This document shows, piece by piece, positions 24,979 to 34,421 of a DNA stretch of 64,000 nt. Origin of the DNA: Paenibacillus arenilitoris. GTDB lineage: Bacteria; Bacillota; Bacilli; Paenibacillales; Paenibacillaceae. The stretch is from positions 248,001-312,000 of the forward strand of contig NZ_JACXIY010000002.1 of NCBI RefSeq assembly GCF_014705655.1. Reading direction: 5' to 3'. Within the stretch, counting starts at the first letter, position 1; each line of letters opens with the position of its first letter. The notes under the pieces are model-generated. The model did not search any database and had not been told where the DNA came from. It was given only the letters and a program-made list of their open reading frames with translations. A program made the translations under genes and the position numbers.

Positions 24979-27900
24979 TTGGAAACGCAAGCTTACCGAA
25001 CGGCACATCCTGTGCGTTTTGTTACGGCTGCTGCCTTATTCGACGGTCATGACGCAACGATTAACATCATACGAAGAATTTTGCTGGCTTCCGGAGCCGA
25101 GGTCGTTCATCTCGGGCATAACCGGTCCGCCGAGGAGGTCGTCCATGCGGCGATTCAGGAGGACGCGCAGGGGATCGCGGTCAGCTCGTATCAGGGCGGC
25201 CATGTCGAATATTTGAAATATATGCACGACCTGCTCGTCAATTACGGCGCGGGACATATCCGCATCTTCGCCGGCGGGGGCGGCGTCATCGTGCCGTCCG
25301 AAGCGAAGGCGTTGATCGGCTACGGCATCGCCAAAATTTTCACGCCCGACGACGGCCGCGTGCTGGGCTTGCAGGGCATGATCAACGAAATGCTCCGGGC
25401 GGCCGATTTTGCGACGCCGAAGCAGCTCGAGCGGGAGCTGGAAAAGCTGCGAACCGGAGACGGCTGGGGCGCCGCCGCCAGGCTGATCACGCTTGCGGAG
25501 GAAGCGGTGGCGAAGGAGGGCTCGGCCCGGACCGTCGGCGCCGCATTAAGGAAAGCGTTCCCAACCCCGGGTACAGCCGTTCCGATACTCGGCATTACGG
25601 GCACCGGAGGAGCGGGCAAAAGCTCGCTCACCGACGAGCTGGTGCGCCGCTTCCTCGAGCAGTTCCCGGACCTCTCCGTCGCGATTCTGTCCATCGACCC
25701 GACCAAGCAGATGACCGGTGGCGCGCTGCTCGGCGATCGGATCCGGATGAACGCGATCCACAGCCCCCGCGTTTATATGAGGAGCATGGCGACGCGCGGC
25801 TCCAAGTCCGAGCTGAGCGCGGCCGTGCGCGAAGCGGTCGAGATCGTGAAAGCGGCCGGTCACGCTCTCGTCATCGTGGAGACGAGCGGAATCGGGCAGG
25901 GCGATTCCGGCATCGTCGGGCTGTGCGATGTGTCGATGTACGTCATGACAAGCGAATTCGGCGCGGCGACCCAGCTGGAGAAGATCGATATGATCGACTA
26001 CGCCGACCTGATCGTCTTGAATAAATTCGAGCGCAGAGGCTCCGAGGATGCGCTGCGGGACGTACGCAAGCAGTACAAGCGCAGCCGCAGCCTGTTCGGG
26101 ACGCCGGACGGGGAGCTGCCCGTATACGCGACGATCGCGAGCCGGTTCAACGATTCCGGCACGAACGCCCTGTTCGCCGGCCTGATGCGTCGGATCGGGG
26201 AGAAGACCGGCTGTCCTTGGGCGGCGGGCGTCGTCGGCGCAATCGGCGCAATCGGCGGAGCGGCTAAACGCGGCCACATTATCCCGCAAAGCCGAACCGG
26301 CTATTTGGGCGAAATCGCGCAAACGGTCCGGGAATACAAGAGCTTTGCGGATGAGCAGGTCGAAGCGGCGAGGCGCCTCGCTCATTTGAGAGGCGCGAAG
26401 CGTCTGGCGGAAGCCGGCCATGGACCGTTGGCGGAGGAGGAGGCGAAGCGTCTGGCGGACCGGCTGGACGAGATGATTGCGTTCCACGAATCCGGGCTGC
26501 ATCCGGACTGCCGGAAGCTGCTCGCGGAATGGCCGGGCATCAAGAAGGCTTATGGGCGGGAGCAGCTGGTCACGAACGTTCGCGGCAAAGAAATCCGCAC
26601 GGCGCTCTATGCGGAAACGCTGTCCGGCAGTAAAATTCCGAAGGTCAGCCTGCCAAGCTGGGAGGATGACGGCGAGCTGTTGCGCTGGCTGCTCAAGGAG
26701 AATGCGCCCGGCTTCTTTCCTTATACGGCGGGCGTATTCCCGTTCAAGCGAACGAACGAAGACCCGAAGCGCCAGTTTGCGGGGGAAGGGACGCCGGAGC
26801 GGACGAACCGCCGGTTTCATTTTTTATGCCAGAACGACGAGGCCAAGCGGCTGTCCACCGCCTTCGACAGCGTGACGCTCTATGGGCAGGATCCCGACAT
26901 GAGGCCCGACATTTACGGGAAAATCGGGAACAGCGGCGTAAGCGTGTGCACGCTCGACGATATGAAGAAGCTGTTCGCCGGGTTCGACCTGTGCGATTTT
27001 TCCACCAGCGTCTCCATGACGATCAACGGGCCGGCGCCGATCGTGCTGGCCATGTATTTAAACGCCGCCATCGAGCAGCAGACCGATGCCTTCGCACGCA
27101 AGCGCGGGCGTCAGCCGGATCAGGAGGAGTACGACGGCATTAGGGCGAATACGCTGCAAACGGTGCGCGGCACGGTGCAGGCCGATATTTTGAAGGAGGA
27201 TCAAGGCCAGAACACGTGCATCTTCTCGACCGAATTCGCCTTGAAGCTGATGGGCGACATCCAGCAGTATTTCATCGATCATCGCGTGCGCAATTACTAT
27301 TCCGTCAGCATCAGCGGCTACCATATCGCCGAAGCGGGGGCGAATCCGATCTCCCAGCTGGCGTTCACGCTGGCGAACGGGTTCACCTACGTGGAATATT
27401 ATTTGAGCCGCGGCATGGCGATCGACGATTTTGCGCCGAATCTTTCCTTCTTCTTCAGCAACGGGCTCGATGCCGAATATTCCGTCATGGGCCGCGCGGC
27501 GCGCAGAATCTGGGCGACCGTCATGAAGCGCAAATACAATGGCAACGAGCGCAGCCAGAAGCTGAAATACCATATCCAGACGTCCGGCCGCTCCCTGCAC
27601 GCGCAGGAAATGGATTTCAACGACATCCGCACGACGCTGCAGGCGCTTATGGCGAGCTACGACAACTGCAACTCGTTGCATACGAACGCTTACGACGAAG
27701 CGTTGACGACGCCGACGGAGCATTCGGTCCGGCGCGCGATGGCGATTCAGATGATCATTAACAAGGAGCTCGGCCTCGCCAAAAACGAAAACCCGCTGCA
27801 GGGCGCCTTCATCATCGAGCAGCTGACCGATCTCGTCGAAGAAGCGGTATTGGCGGAATTCGAGCGGATCAACGACCGCGGCGGCGTGCTCGGGGCCATG

Positions 27901-28266
27901 GAGACGGGGTACCAGCGCGGCAAAATCCAGGAGGAGTCGCTCGATTACGAGCAGAAAAAGCATTCGGGGCGGCTGCCGATCGTCGGGGTGAATACGTTCG
28001 TTAACCCGAACGGGGGGGAAGCCGTCTACGACATCGAACTGGCGCGGTCGACGGAAGAGGAGAAGCAGACCCAAATCGCGAACCTGCGCGACTTCCGCAA
28101 GCGGCACGAGAAGGAGTGCCCGGAAGCGCTCCAAAGGCTCAAGCGGGTGGCGCTTGGCGGCGGCAACGTCTTCGCGGAGCTGATGGAGACGGTAAAATCG
28201 GCATCGCTCGGCCAGATGACGAACGCGCTGTTCGAGGCGGGAGGACAATACCGCCGAAATATGTAG
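24979..28266 (+). CDS. icmF: Fused isobutyryl-CoA mutase IcmF (B12-dependent mutase with MeaI-type GTPase)
   Basis: This protein of about 1095 residues interconverts isobutyryl-CoA and butyryl-CoA with adenosylcobalamin. Order: a B12-binding domain with FDGHDATIN (the histidine ligand) and SSYQGGH (1-150); a MeaI-like G-protein chaperone with P-loop GTGGAGKSS and [10 protein letters not shown] (about 190-420); a linker; and the mutase barrel with [16 protein letters not shown]-like [19 protein letters not shown] and [14 protein letters not shown] (about 560-1095). The large subunit, G-protein and B12 domain in one chain define IcmF. A TTG at 24979 is taken because AAAGGTGG lies eight bases upstream; a GTG at 24967 is possible. 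Many IcmF proteins also use isovaleryl/pivalyl-CoA. Confidence 0.95.
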   Translation: METQAYRTAHPVRFVTAAALFDGHDATINIIRRILLASGAEVVHLGHNRSAEEVVHAAIQEDAQGIAVSSYQGGHVEYLKYMHDLLVNYGAGHIRIFAGGGGVIVPSEAKALIGYGIAKIFTPDDGRVLGLQGMINEMLRAADFATPKQLERELEKLRTGDGWGAAARLITLAEEAVAKEGSARTVGAALRKAFPTPGTAVPILGITGTGGAGKSSLTDELVRRFLEQFPDLSVAILSIDPTKQMTGGALLGDRIRMNAIHSPRVYMRSMATRGSKSELSAAVREAVEIVKAAGHALVIVETSGIGQGDSGIVGLCDVSMYVMTSEFGAATQLEKIDMIDYADLIVLNKFERRGSEDALRDVRKQYKRSRSLFGTPDGELPVYATIASRFNDSGTNALFAGLMRRIGEKTGCPWAAGVVGAIGAIGGAAKRGHIIPQSRTGYLGEIAQTVREYKSFADEQVEAARRLAHLRGAKRLAEAGHGPLAEEEAKRLADRLDEMIAFHESGLHPDCRKLLAEWPGIKKAYGREQLVTNVRGKEIRTALYAETLSGSKIPKVSLPSWEDDGELLRWLLKENAPGFFPYTAGVFPFKRTNEDPKRQFAGEGTPERTNRRFHFLCQNDEAKRLSTAFDSVTLYGQDPDMRPDIYGKIGNSGVSVCTLDDMKKLFAGFDLCDFSTSVSMTINGPAPIVLAMYLNAAIEQQTDAFARKRGRQPDQEEYDGIRANTLQTVRGTVQADILKEDQGQNTCIFSTEFALKLMGDIQQYFIDHRVRNYYSVSISGYHIAEAGANPISQLAFTLANGFTYVEYYLSRGMAIDDFAPNLSFFFSNGLDAEYSVMGRAARRIWATVMKRKYNGNERSQKLKYHIQTSGRSLHAQEMDFNDIRTTLQALMASYDNCNSLHTNAYDEALTTPTEHSVRRAMAIQMIINKELGLAKNENPLQGAFIIEQLTDLVEEAVLAEFERINDRGGVLGAMETGYQRGKIQEESLDYEQKKHSGRLPIVGVNTFVNPNGGEAVYDIELARSTEEEKQTQIANLRDFRKRHEKECPEALQRLKRVALGGGNVFAELMETVKSASLGQMTNALFEAGGQYRRNM

Positions 28267-28279
28267 CCGGGCAAACGAA

Positions 28280-28322
28280 AGGCTCATACCGCCCGATTGC
28301 GTCTATCGGGCGATATGAGCCT
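28280..28322. terminator. Large hairpin terminator between icmF and fabV
   Basis: AGGCTCATA (28280-28288) with GCCCGAT pairs with ATCGGGC and TATGAGCCT (28314-28322), with a 2-nt mismatch between the two stems. A T-rich TTTCGTTTG follows on the minus strand, so it mainly ends fabV transcripts. Confidence 0.75.
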
Positions 28323-28338
28323 CATTGCGTGCGAAAAT

Positions 28339-29529
28339 TTAACGCTGATTCAGGATGCTTACTTCCGGATCGACGTCGGCTTCGTAATCGACGCCGTCGG
28401 TTTCGAAGCCGAACAGCTGGAAAAACTCGCGGCGGTAGCCTTCCAGATCGGACAGCTCGAATACGTTCTCCGTCGTGAGGTCGGCCCAGCGCTTCGCCAC
28501 CTCGGCTTGAATGTCCGGCCGCATCTCCCAGTCGTCGATGCGGATGAGTCCCTTCTCGTCGACCGGCGTCTCGCCCGAGACGTAGAGACGCTCGGAGAAC
28601 AAGCGGTACATCTGCTCGATGCAGCCCTCGTGGATGCCTTGTTCCTTCATCACTTTGTACAGCGCGGAAATATACAGCGGCACGACCGGAATCGCGGAGC
28701 TGGACTGCGTGACGAGCGCCTTGTTGACCGAGACGTACGCGCGACCGCCGTTCGCGCCAAGCTGATCGTTCAGGCGGCGCGCCGTCGCTTCCAGATCGTT
28801 CTTCGCGGCGCCGATCGTTCCCTCGCGGTAGACCGCGTGCGTAATTTCCGGTCCGATATAGGAATACGAGACGGTCGTCGCCCCTTCGGCCAGCACGCCG
28901 GCCCCGCGGAGCTCGTCGATCCACATCTGCCAGTCCTCGCCGCCCATGACGGCGATCGTCTGGCGAAGCTCGTCCTCGGTGGCCGGCTCGATCGTGGCCT
29001 GCGTCACTTCGCCGCTGTGGAAGTTGACCGTCTTGTTCGTGTACGTTGCGCCGAGCGGCTTAATAACGGAGGCGAACGTTTCTCCCGTCTTCGGATGCGT
29101 ACGGCGCGGAGACGCTACGCTGTACACGACGAGATCGACCTTGCCGAGCTCGGTGCGGATCAGGTCGATCGTCTTCGCCTTGATCTCGTCGGAGAACGCG
29201 TCGCCGACGATGCTGTACGACTTCAGGCCGGCTGCCGCGGCGGCTTCCTCGAACGCCGCCGAGTTATACCAGCCCGCGGACGCGGTGCGCGAGCCTTCGG
29301 CCGCCTTGTCGAAGTAGACGCCGATCGTGTTCGCGCCGGCCGCGAACGACGATACGATGCGGGATGCGAGACCGTATCCGGTCGAAGCGCCGATGACGAG
29401 CACGTTCTTCGGCCCTTCGATGGACGGCTTTCCTTTCGCGTAGTCGATTTGGCGCGTCACTTGCTTCGCGCAGCCTTCCGGATGCGCCGTCGTGCAGATG
29501 AAGCCGCGTGTTTTCGGTTGAATGATCAT
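28339..29529 (-). CDS. fabV: Enoyl-[acyl-carrier-protein]/trans-2-enoyl-CoA reductase FabV
   Basis: This 396-residue NADH-dependent reductase catalyses the last step of fatty acid elongation or reduces crotonyl-CoA. It has GASTGYGLASRI (nucleotide binding, about 48-59), VYSVASPRR and the catalytic Y-x8-K motif in VYREGTIGAAK (about 235-245). The C-terminal YRREFFQLFGFETDGVDYEADVDP is diagnostic. FabV is triclosan-resistant compared with FabI. Given the convergent icmF gene, a role in butyryl-CoA metabolism is possible. The ATG follows AGGAATATTCCGATATG-type sequence (AAGGAA). Confidence 0.96.
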   Translation of the reverse strand: MIIQPKTRGFICTTAHPEGCAKQVTRQIDYAKGKPSIEGPKNVLVIGASTGYGLASRIVSSFAAGANTIGVYFDKAAEGSRTASAGWYNSAAFEEAAAAAGLKSYSIVGDAFSDEIKAKTIDLIRTELGKVDLVVYSVASPRRTHPKTGETFASVIKPLGATYTNKTVNFHSGEVTQATIEPATEDELRQTIAVMGGEDWQMWIDELRGAGVLAEGATTVSYSYIGPEITHAVYREGTIGAAKNDLEATARRLNDQLGANGGRAYVSVNKALVTQSSSAIPVVPLYISALYKVMKEQGIHEGCIEQMYRLFSERLYVSGETPVDEKGLIRIDDWEMRPDIQAEVAKRWADLTTENVFELSDLEGYRREFFQLFGFETDGVDYEADVDPEVSILNQR

Positions 29530-29672
29530 ATCGGAATATTCCTTTCTCTGGTGGAATCGGCTTGAAACCTGTTATGTAGCGGGACAACTCTATCCCATTT
29601 TACCGATTTTTGCCCTTAAAGGGAAGTTCCCGGCGCGTCCGCCGGCAATTATTTATTCGCCGATCGGAACGC

Positions 29673-29716
29673 AAATAAGCGCCGGGACGCGGCACTGGCC
29701 TTCCCGGCGCTTATTT
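29673..29716. terminator. Terminator downstream of the SASP gene
   Basis: AAATAAGCGCCGGG (29673-29686) and CCCGGCGCTTATTT (29703-29716) form a perfect 14-bp stem. It serves the minus-strand spore protein transcript, and the A/T ends allow bidirectional action. Confidence 0.88.
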
Positions 29717-29727
29717 ATGTAAGCGAA

Positions 29728-29937
29728 TTAGTAGCGGCCAGCGAGCTGCTGTTCCGCGATTTGAATAAGACGACGGGTGATGTAGCCGCCGATGGAGCCC
29801 ATTTCGCGGGTCGTCATGTTGCCGTAGTAACCATCCTGCGGAAGCATGATGCCAAGCTCTTGGGCAACTTCGTACTTCATTTGCTCAAGCGCGGCGCGAG
29901 CTCCCGGGATGACGAGCTGATTGGATCGGTTTGCCAT
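29728..29937 (-). CDS. Alpha/beta-type small acid-soluble spore protein
   Basis: This 69-residue DNA-binding protein coats spore DNA in the forespore and protects it from UV and heat. It has NQLVIPGARAALEQMKYEVAQELG, the GPR protease-site region, and GGYITRRLIQIAEQQL at the C-terminus, which are the two conserved SASP blocks. AAAGGAGGCG precedes the ATG. The promoter resembles sigma-G sites. It shows that the organism forms endospores. Confidence 0.97.
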   Translation of the reverse strand: MANRSNQLVIPGARAALEQMKYEVAQELGIMLPQDGYYGNMTTREMGSIGGYITRRLIQIAEQQLAGRY

Positions 29938-29960
29938 CTGTTTTCGCCTCCTTTTGACCC

Positions 29961-29991
29961 TATTATGCTTCCCGCGGGAATGGATTATTCG
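29961..29991 (-). promoter_or_regulatory. Sigma-G/sigma-F-type promoter of the SASP gene
   Basis: On the minus strand CGAATA (29986-29991) and CATAATA (29961-29967) are 18 bp apart. This resembles the forespore consensus, with a CATNNTA -10. Confidence 0.6.
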
Positions 29992-30069
29992 CCTTGTTGC
30001 ACCTTAATTTACCGCCGTTCCGATGCGTAAGTCCGTGGTAAAATGGGTACACGCAAAGGAGGCGGCGTT

Positions 30070-30726
30070 ATGTTTATGAATCCGATGCTTATGACGGAGC
30101 GCTACGAACCTTTTAACGACGAACGATATCTATTCGAACCGATCGTCGACGGCCATCGTCTGCAGTTGTCTTTCTTCGCGAACAAAGCCAAGCTGTACAC
30201 GCGGCATCGCAACGACGTGACGCGGCAATACCCGGAATTACATAACGTTCCTTTGCGCGAGCCCGCCGATGTCGTCCTTGACGGCGAGGTCGCTTGTTTC
30301 AACCCGCGTACGGGCGCCATCGAATTCGATACGCTGATTGAACGGTACCGGTTGAATAAGGATGCGCGGATACGGGACGCCAGGAAGACGTTTCCGGTCA
30401 CCTTTTTCGTATTCGATATTCTTCATTATAACGGCGAGGATCTGAGGGAGAAGCCGCTCATGGAGCGCAGGAAGCTGCTGGGCGACATTTTGGAGGATAA
30501 CGCCTTTTACAAGAAGCTGATGTTCGTAGACGGGAAGGGCGAGGAGCTGTTCGAGCTCGTGAAGCGGTCGGGGCTTGAAGGCGTCGCCTGCAAGCGTAAG
30601 GACAGCCTCTACGTCGAGGGACGCGGCGGAGACTGGCAGAAGGTGCCGAATGCGGAATACGCGAGCATGAAGGCGGCGGCAAAGAACCGGCCGCATCCGG
30701 ACGGCTTGACCGATTACAGCGCGTAA
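30070..30726 (+). CDS. ATP-dependent DNA ligase adenylation-domain protein lacking the catalytic lysine
   Basis: This 218-residue protein aligns with the nucleotidyltransferase domain of ATP-dependent DNA ligases. Motif III is DGEVACF, IIIa is FVFDILHYNG, IV is EGVACKRKD and V is DWQKVP. Motif I, which should read KxDGxR with the AMP-accepting lysine, here reads IVDGHR, with Ile at position 25 (codon ATC). There is no OB-fold, so it is an adenylation domain only. It may bind nucleotide or DNA without ligating. The ATG at 30070 follows AAAGGAGGCG; 27 bases of open frame lie upstream without a better start. It diverges from the SASP gene. Confidence 0.8.
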   Translation: MFMNPMLMTERYEPFNDERYLFEPIVDGHRLQLSFFANKAKLYTRHRNDVTRQYPELHNVPLREPADVVLDGEVACFNPRTGAIEFDTLIERYRLNKDARIRDARKTFPVTFFVFDILHYNGEDLREKPLMERRKLLGDILEDNAFYKKLMFVDGKGEELFELVKRSGLEGVACKRKDSLYVEGRGGDWQKVPNAEYASMKAAAKNRPHPDGLTDYSA

Positions 30727-30728
30727 GA

Positions 30729-30759
30729 CGGAGGGGCATAAAATAAGGTTGCCCCTCCG
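30729..30759 (+). terminator. Hairpin after the ligase-like gene
   Basis: CGGAGGGGC (30729-30737) pairs with GCCCCTCCG (30751-30759). The T run is weak. A cre-like CTAAAGCGCTTTCA lies at 30811-30824, before the AraC gene. Confidence 0.55.
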
Positions 30760-30927
30760 CAATCGTTCTATTCAAGGCGCTCAATCGTTACGTCTTTCCC
30801 CCCTAAAAAACTAAAGCGCTTTCAGTCGGTGCGGCCAAATCTCCTGCGGCTTCACAAACCGGACAAAAATTGCCATACTAAGAGGAGCGCACACTATCGT
30901 ATTTATTGCCCATGAGCAGGAGGCAGC

Positions 30928-31794
30928 ATGAATTTTTTGTTCGAGCCCGTCAAGATGGACGGCCAGTCGCTTCAATGGACGCACGGCCACCGTACGATCT
31001 CGTCTTATCCCGGCTTCTATCATTGGCATCAATGCATGGAAATGCTGTTCGTCCATGAGGGGGAAGGCTCGGTTATCGTGGATCAGAACGCGTACGAGCT
31101 GCGGCGCGGAATGCTGTTTTTGTTCCAGCCGTTCCAGCTGCATAAAATATTCGCGAGCGTGACCCCTGATAAGCCGTATAAACGGTCCATCGCCTTCTTC
31201 GACCCGGAGACGGCTTCCGAAGGGCTCATGTCATTTCCCCTTAGGCATGGCTTGTTCATGAAGCTTTGGCAGGGGAGAACAGCGGGGCCCGCTTATGACT
31301 TGATCGGAGATGCGGCGCAGGTGGAATCGATTCTGGCGGCGTACGACGAGATGCACCGCATGGGGAGAGGCCAGGAACGGGAAGAGATCGCGCTTCTGAT
31401 GCTGCAGCTGACTGACCGCATTCAAGCGGCGGACAAGGAGCTAGGCGGAAGCGCGTCCGGGAACAGGCCTCTGCGCTATTCCGAGCGGATCATGCGCTGG
31501 ATCGAGGCGCATTACGCGGAGGAGGCCGGCCTCGAGCAGCTGGCTGCCGACCTGCATTTGTCCAAATATTACGTATCCCGCGTGTTTCGCGAGGAGACGG
31601 GAAGCAACCTATCCGATTATTTGACCGCGCGCCGGATCAAGCACGCCTGCAGGCTGCTGCAATCGACGACGCAATCGGTGGAGCATATCGGGATGCAGGT
31701 CGGGTATGCGACCCCCTCTTATTTCATTTCGACGTTCAGGAAGGTTATGGGCACGACGCCGCTCAAATACAGGCAGCGGCATACCGGCGACTAA
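30928..31794 (+). CDS. AraC family transcriptional regulator
   Basis: This 288-residue regulator has an N-terminal cupin ligand domain (1-150, with YHWHQCMEMLFVHEGEGSV) and a C-terminal double HTH (about 185-285), including LHLSKYYVSRVFREETG and VGYATPSYFISTFRKVMG. Regulators of this layout sense sugars. No sugar gene is directly adjacent: the GrpB gene follows on the same strand and the ligase-like gene precedes. GCAGGAGGCAGC precedes the ATG. Confidence 0.92.
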   Translation: MNFLFEPVKMDGQSLQWTHGHRTISSYPGFYHWHQCMEMLFVHEGEGSVIVDQNAYELRRGMLFLFQPFQLHKIFASVTPDKPYKRSIAFFDPETASEGLMSFPLRHGLFMKLWQGRTAGPAYDLIGDAAQVESILAAYDEMHRMGRGQEREEIALLMLQLTDRIQAADKELGGSASGNRPLRYSERIMRWIEAHYAEEAGLEQLAADLHLSKYYVSRVFREETGSNLSDYLTARRIKHACRLLQSTTQSVEHIGMQVGYATPSYFISTFRKVMGTTPLKYRQRHTGD

Positions 31795-31825
31795 TTCGAT
31801 AACTTTTTTGGAAGGAGCATGCGAA

Positions 31826-32383
31826 ATGACCGAGCAGGAAGTACAGCAAATCGTTGTCGTACCGTTCGATCCGGACTGGTCCCGGCAATTCGAGCGGGAG
31901 AGGGGGATCGTCTCGGAAGCGCTGGGCCCGGCGCTTGCCGCGGTCGAGCATACGGGGAGCACGGCCATTCCTAACCAGGCGGCGAAGCCGATCATCGATA
32001 TGTTCGCGGCCGTCCGTCCGTTCGCGGAAGCATCCGTCTATGCGGATAAGCTGAGCCCTGCGGGTTACTCCTACGTCGAGACGGGGATGGAGGGCCGTTA
32101 CTTGTTCGCGAAGAAGCGGGGAGGCGTGCGGACCGGCCATCTGCATATCCTTCCGCTGGAAGGATTCTACGAGCGGAACGAGCTGCTGTTCCGCGATTAT
32201 CTCCGGGCGCATCCGGATTTCGTGAGGCAATACGGCGAGCTTAAGCAAAGGCTGGCCGAACAATTTCCATCGGACGGCGAACAATATACGCGGGCGAAGA
32301 CCGCCTTCATCCAGCAGGTCGTCGACCTTGCGCGGCAAGAGAAGGGGCTGCCCTGGCAGAACGTATGGGAAAGCCAAGTGTAA
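31826..32383 (+). CDS. GrpB family protein (UPF0157)
   Basis: This 185-residue nucleotidyltransferase-fold protein has VPFDPDWSRQFERE, VEHTGSTAIPNQAAKPIIDM (with the G-S pattern of minimal nucleotidyltransferases) and HLHILPLEG. Family function is uncertain; it is sometimes linked to dephospho-CoA kinase. The ATG at 31826 follows GAAGGAG. It starts 31 bases after the AraC gene and may be cotranscribed. Confidence 0.9.
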   Translation: MTEQEVQQIVVVPFDPDWSRQFERERGIVSEALGPALAAVEHTGSTAIPNQAAKPIIDMFAAVRPFAEASVYADKLSPAGYSYVETGMEGRYLFAKKRGGVRTGHLHILPLEGFYERNELLFRDYLRAHPDFVRQYGELKQRLAEQFPSDGEQYTRAKTAFIQQVVDLARQEKGLPWQNVWESQV

Positions 32384-32523
32384 ACGGCTGACGCTACGCA
32401 CGAACCGCAAGCTGCATCTAGCGCAGCTCGGTTCGGTGCCATCCTTTGGCGGCATAAGCTCGTTTCGCGATGAAATAGAAGCTAATTTATAGGTGCAAAA
32501 CTTATAGAATCTTATATTTAAAA

Positions 32524-32559
32524 AAGAACGGTAACCGCGATTGCAGTTACCGTTCTTTT
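32524..32559. terminator. Bidirectional terminator between the GrpB and NlpC/P60 genes
   Basis: AAGAACGGTAAC (32524-32535) and GTTACCGTTCTT (32546-32557) form a perfect 12-bp stem, with A/T runs on both sides. Confidence 0.9.
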
Positions 32560-32573
32560 CTTTTATGCCGCTC

Positions 32574-33059
32574 TTAGTTGATCACGCGTCTTGCCGTGAC
32601 GTACCGCTTCGCCCAATAGCTGCTGCCCAGGCTCGTAACGGTAACCCCTTTGCTGGAGGAGCTGTGGATGATTTTATTGTTGCCCGCGTAGACGGCTACG
32701 TGGCTTATGGACTTGCCGTTCGTTTTGAAAAACACGAGATCGCCCATGCTTAGCGAGCCTTTGCCCACCTTCTTGCCGACCTGCGCCTGCGCCGTCGACG
32801 TTCGGGGCAATTTAACGTCGAAGCCCTTGAACAAAAATTGCGTAAACGACGAGCAATCGAAGGCATATGTAACGCCGGCCGGCGCGCCGAACTTATAAGG
32901 CGTTCCGATGTATTCCTTGCCCGTGGCGATGAGCTCTCTCGTTTCCGGCGTTGCCGCCTGCGCCTTCTGCGCAAAAGTTCCGAACGTTATGGCCGACATG
33001 ACGATCGCGCTGCATAAGCCTGCTTTGGCAATCGATTTCAAAAGGTTTGATTTTCTCAT
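32574..33059 (-). CDS. Secreted NlpC/P60 (C40) cell-wall peptidase
   Basis: This 161-residue protein has an N-terminal signal peptide (MRKSNLLKSIAKAGL then a hydrophobic run, cleavage near AQKAQA) and a compact NlpC/P60 domain. The catalytic cysteine is in YAFDCSSF and the histidine in SISHVAVY. DLVFF and the third polar residue region near NNKIIHSS complete the fold. It lacks SH3 or LysM repeats. It would cleave D-Glu-diamino acid bonds in peptidoglycan stem peptides. The start at 33059 follows GGAGGG; a longer frame begins upstream without a ribosome site. Confidence 0.93.
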   Translation of the reverse strand: MRKSNLLKSIAKAGLCSAIVMSAITFGTFAQKAQAATPETRELIATGKEYIGTPYKFGAPAGVTYAFDCSSFTQFLFKGFDVKLPRTSTAQAQVGKKVGKGSLSMGDLVFFKTNGKSISHVAVYAGNNKIIHSSSSKGVTVTSLGSSYWAKRYVTARRVIN

Positions 33060-33190
33060 GCTGTCATGATGTCCCTCCGCGTTTCGTATTATGTGTTTGA
33101 CTATACCATATCCGCGGATGGCCAATTATTGCCAATGAGAGCCCGGGTGCAGCTTTCGCACGGGAAGCGGGCATTTATGAGAATTAAATG

Positions 33191-33220
33191 AAAAAAAATT
33201 AATGCAACCTTGCCGGCTGC
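33191..33220 (-). terminator. Terminator of the aldo/keto reductase gene
   Basis: On the minus strand GCAGCC pairs with GGTTGC (one G-T pair) around a 5-nt loop. A run of eight T follows closely. Confidence 0.7.
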
Positions 33221-33222
33221 GT

Positions 33223-34206
33223 TTATTTCGGCTTGTTGGCCGGCCTTGCGTTATGGAGCAGCGTATACCATTCGTCCCTGGTCATGAGCTCGGCTTGGCG
33301 TACGGCATCCTTGCACGCGACGATTCTCTCCGGATTGACCGTTCCGATGACCGGCTGGACGAGAGCCGGGTGCTTCATCAGCCATGCGAGCACGATCGAT
33401 TCCGGCGTCGTTTCGTTCCGCTTCGCCAGCTCCTGCACGAGCTCCGCCGTCTTCAGCTCGGCCTCGGAAGCGTTCTCGGACACTCGCCCGGAGAATCGGC
33501 CCTGCGCAAGCGGTCCCCATGCCTGGATCTGGATGTTCTCCATTTGCATGAACTCCATAAGCCCTTCCGGGAAGCTGTCGTTCAGGCCGGCCTTCTGGTT
33601 GACGTGCATGCCGTGATCGATCCAGTCGTGGCGCAGCAGGCTCATCTCGATCTGATTGACGACGATCGGATCGGGCAGCGCGCGCTGCAGAAACCGGATT
33701 TGGCCGGGGCTCATATTCGATACGCCGAAGTTGAGCACCTTGCCCGACAGCTTAAGCCGCGTGAACGCTTCGGCGATTTCGTCCGGCTCCATGAGCGGGT
33801 CCGGGCGGTGAAGAAGGAGAATATCGATATATTCCGTCCCGAGGCGCTCCAGAATGCCGTCCACCGCGGGCAGGATATGCTCTTTCGAGAAGTTATAGCG
33901 GCCCGGCAGATCGTCTTCCGCCAGTTGAATGCCCGCCTTCGATTGCAGCACGATCTGCTCCCGAAGTCCGGGGCGCTGCTTCAGGACGCGGCCGAACACG
34001 GACTCCGCCTTGCCGCGCGTGTAAATATCCGCGTGATCGAAGAACGTAATGCCTACCGACAAGGCCGCGTCGATCGCGCGTTCCGCTTGAAGAACATGCT
34101 CGGACGTATAAGCCTCCTCGGCGTTCCAGCTTCCGCCGAATCCCATACAGCCCAGCGCCAGCCGGCTGCTTGATAGTCCGCGTCGCTCCAGCGGCATCAT
34201 TTTCAT
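33223..34206 (-). CDS. Aldo/keto reductase (YdhF-like)
   Basis: This 327-residue NADPH-dependent TIM-barrel reductase has LALGCMGFGG, the catalytic Asp and Tyr in FFDHADIYTRGKAE (about 57-70), the catalytic lysine in VLQSKAG, and a histidine in LLLHRPDP. The C-terminal PVIGTVNPERI binds the cofactor. The subfamily is close to E. coli YdhF and the substrate is unknown. GGCGGAGGTTG precedes the ATG. Confidence 0.93.
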   Translation of the reverse strand: MKMMPLERRGLSSSRLALGCMGFGGSWNAEEAYTSEHVLQAERAIDAALSVGITFFDHADIYTRGKAESVFGRVLKQRPGLREQIVLQSKAGIQLAEDDLPGRYNFSKEHILPAVDGILERLGTEYIDILLLHRPDPLMEPDEIAEAFTRLKLSGKVLNFGVSNMSPGQIRFLQRALPDPIVVNQIEMSLLRHDWIDHGMHVNQKAGLNDSFPEGLMEFMQMENIQIQAWGPLAQGRFSGRVSENASEAELKTAELVQELAKRNETTPESIVLAWLMKHPALVQPVIGTVNPERIVACKDAVRQAELMTRDEWYTLLHNARPANKPK

Positions 34207-34421
34207 ATTGCATCAACCTCCGCCTATTTAATAGATTTGACGCCTCTATTATACCTTGTTCCTTCCGGCAGCGATAAGCACTGAAAAAAAGTTCAGTAAC
34301 TACACCCGAGCGTTTGAAATCTTTCTTAAAATCGCGCTATTCGATCGATTGCAAGCGATGCTCCTTTGGTGCTACATTACAGAGGGAATGCGATAGCGAC
34401 AATAGCTGGGAGGAAAATAGG

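Noticed and set aside
30811..30824. cre site CTAAAGCGCTTTCA upstream of the AraC gene
   Set aside because: The core AAAGCGCTTT is palindromic, but one end departs from the cre consensus at two positions and no -10 box is near, so it is mentioned only as cre-like.
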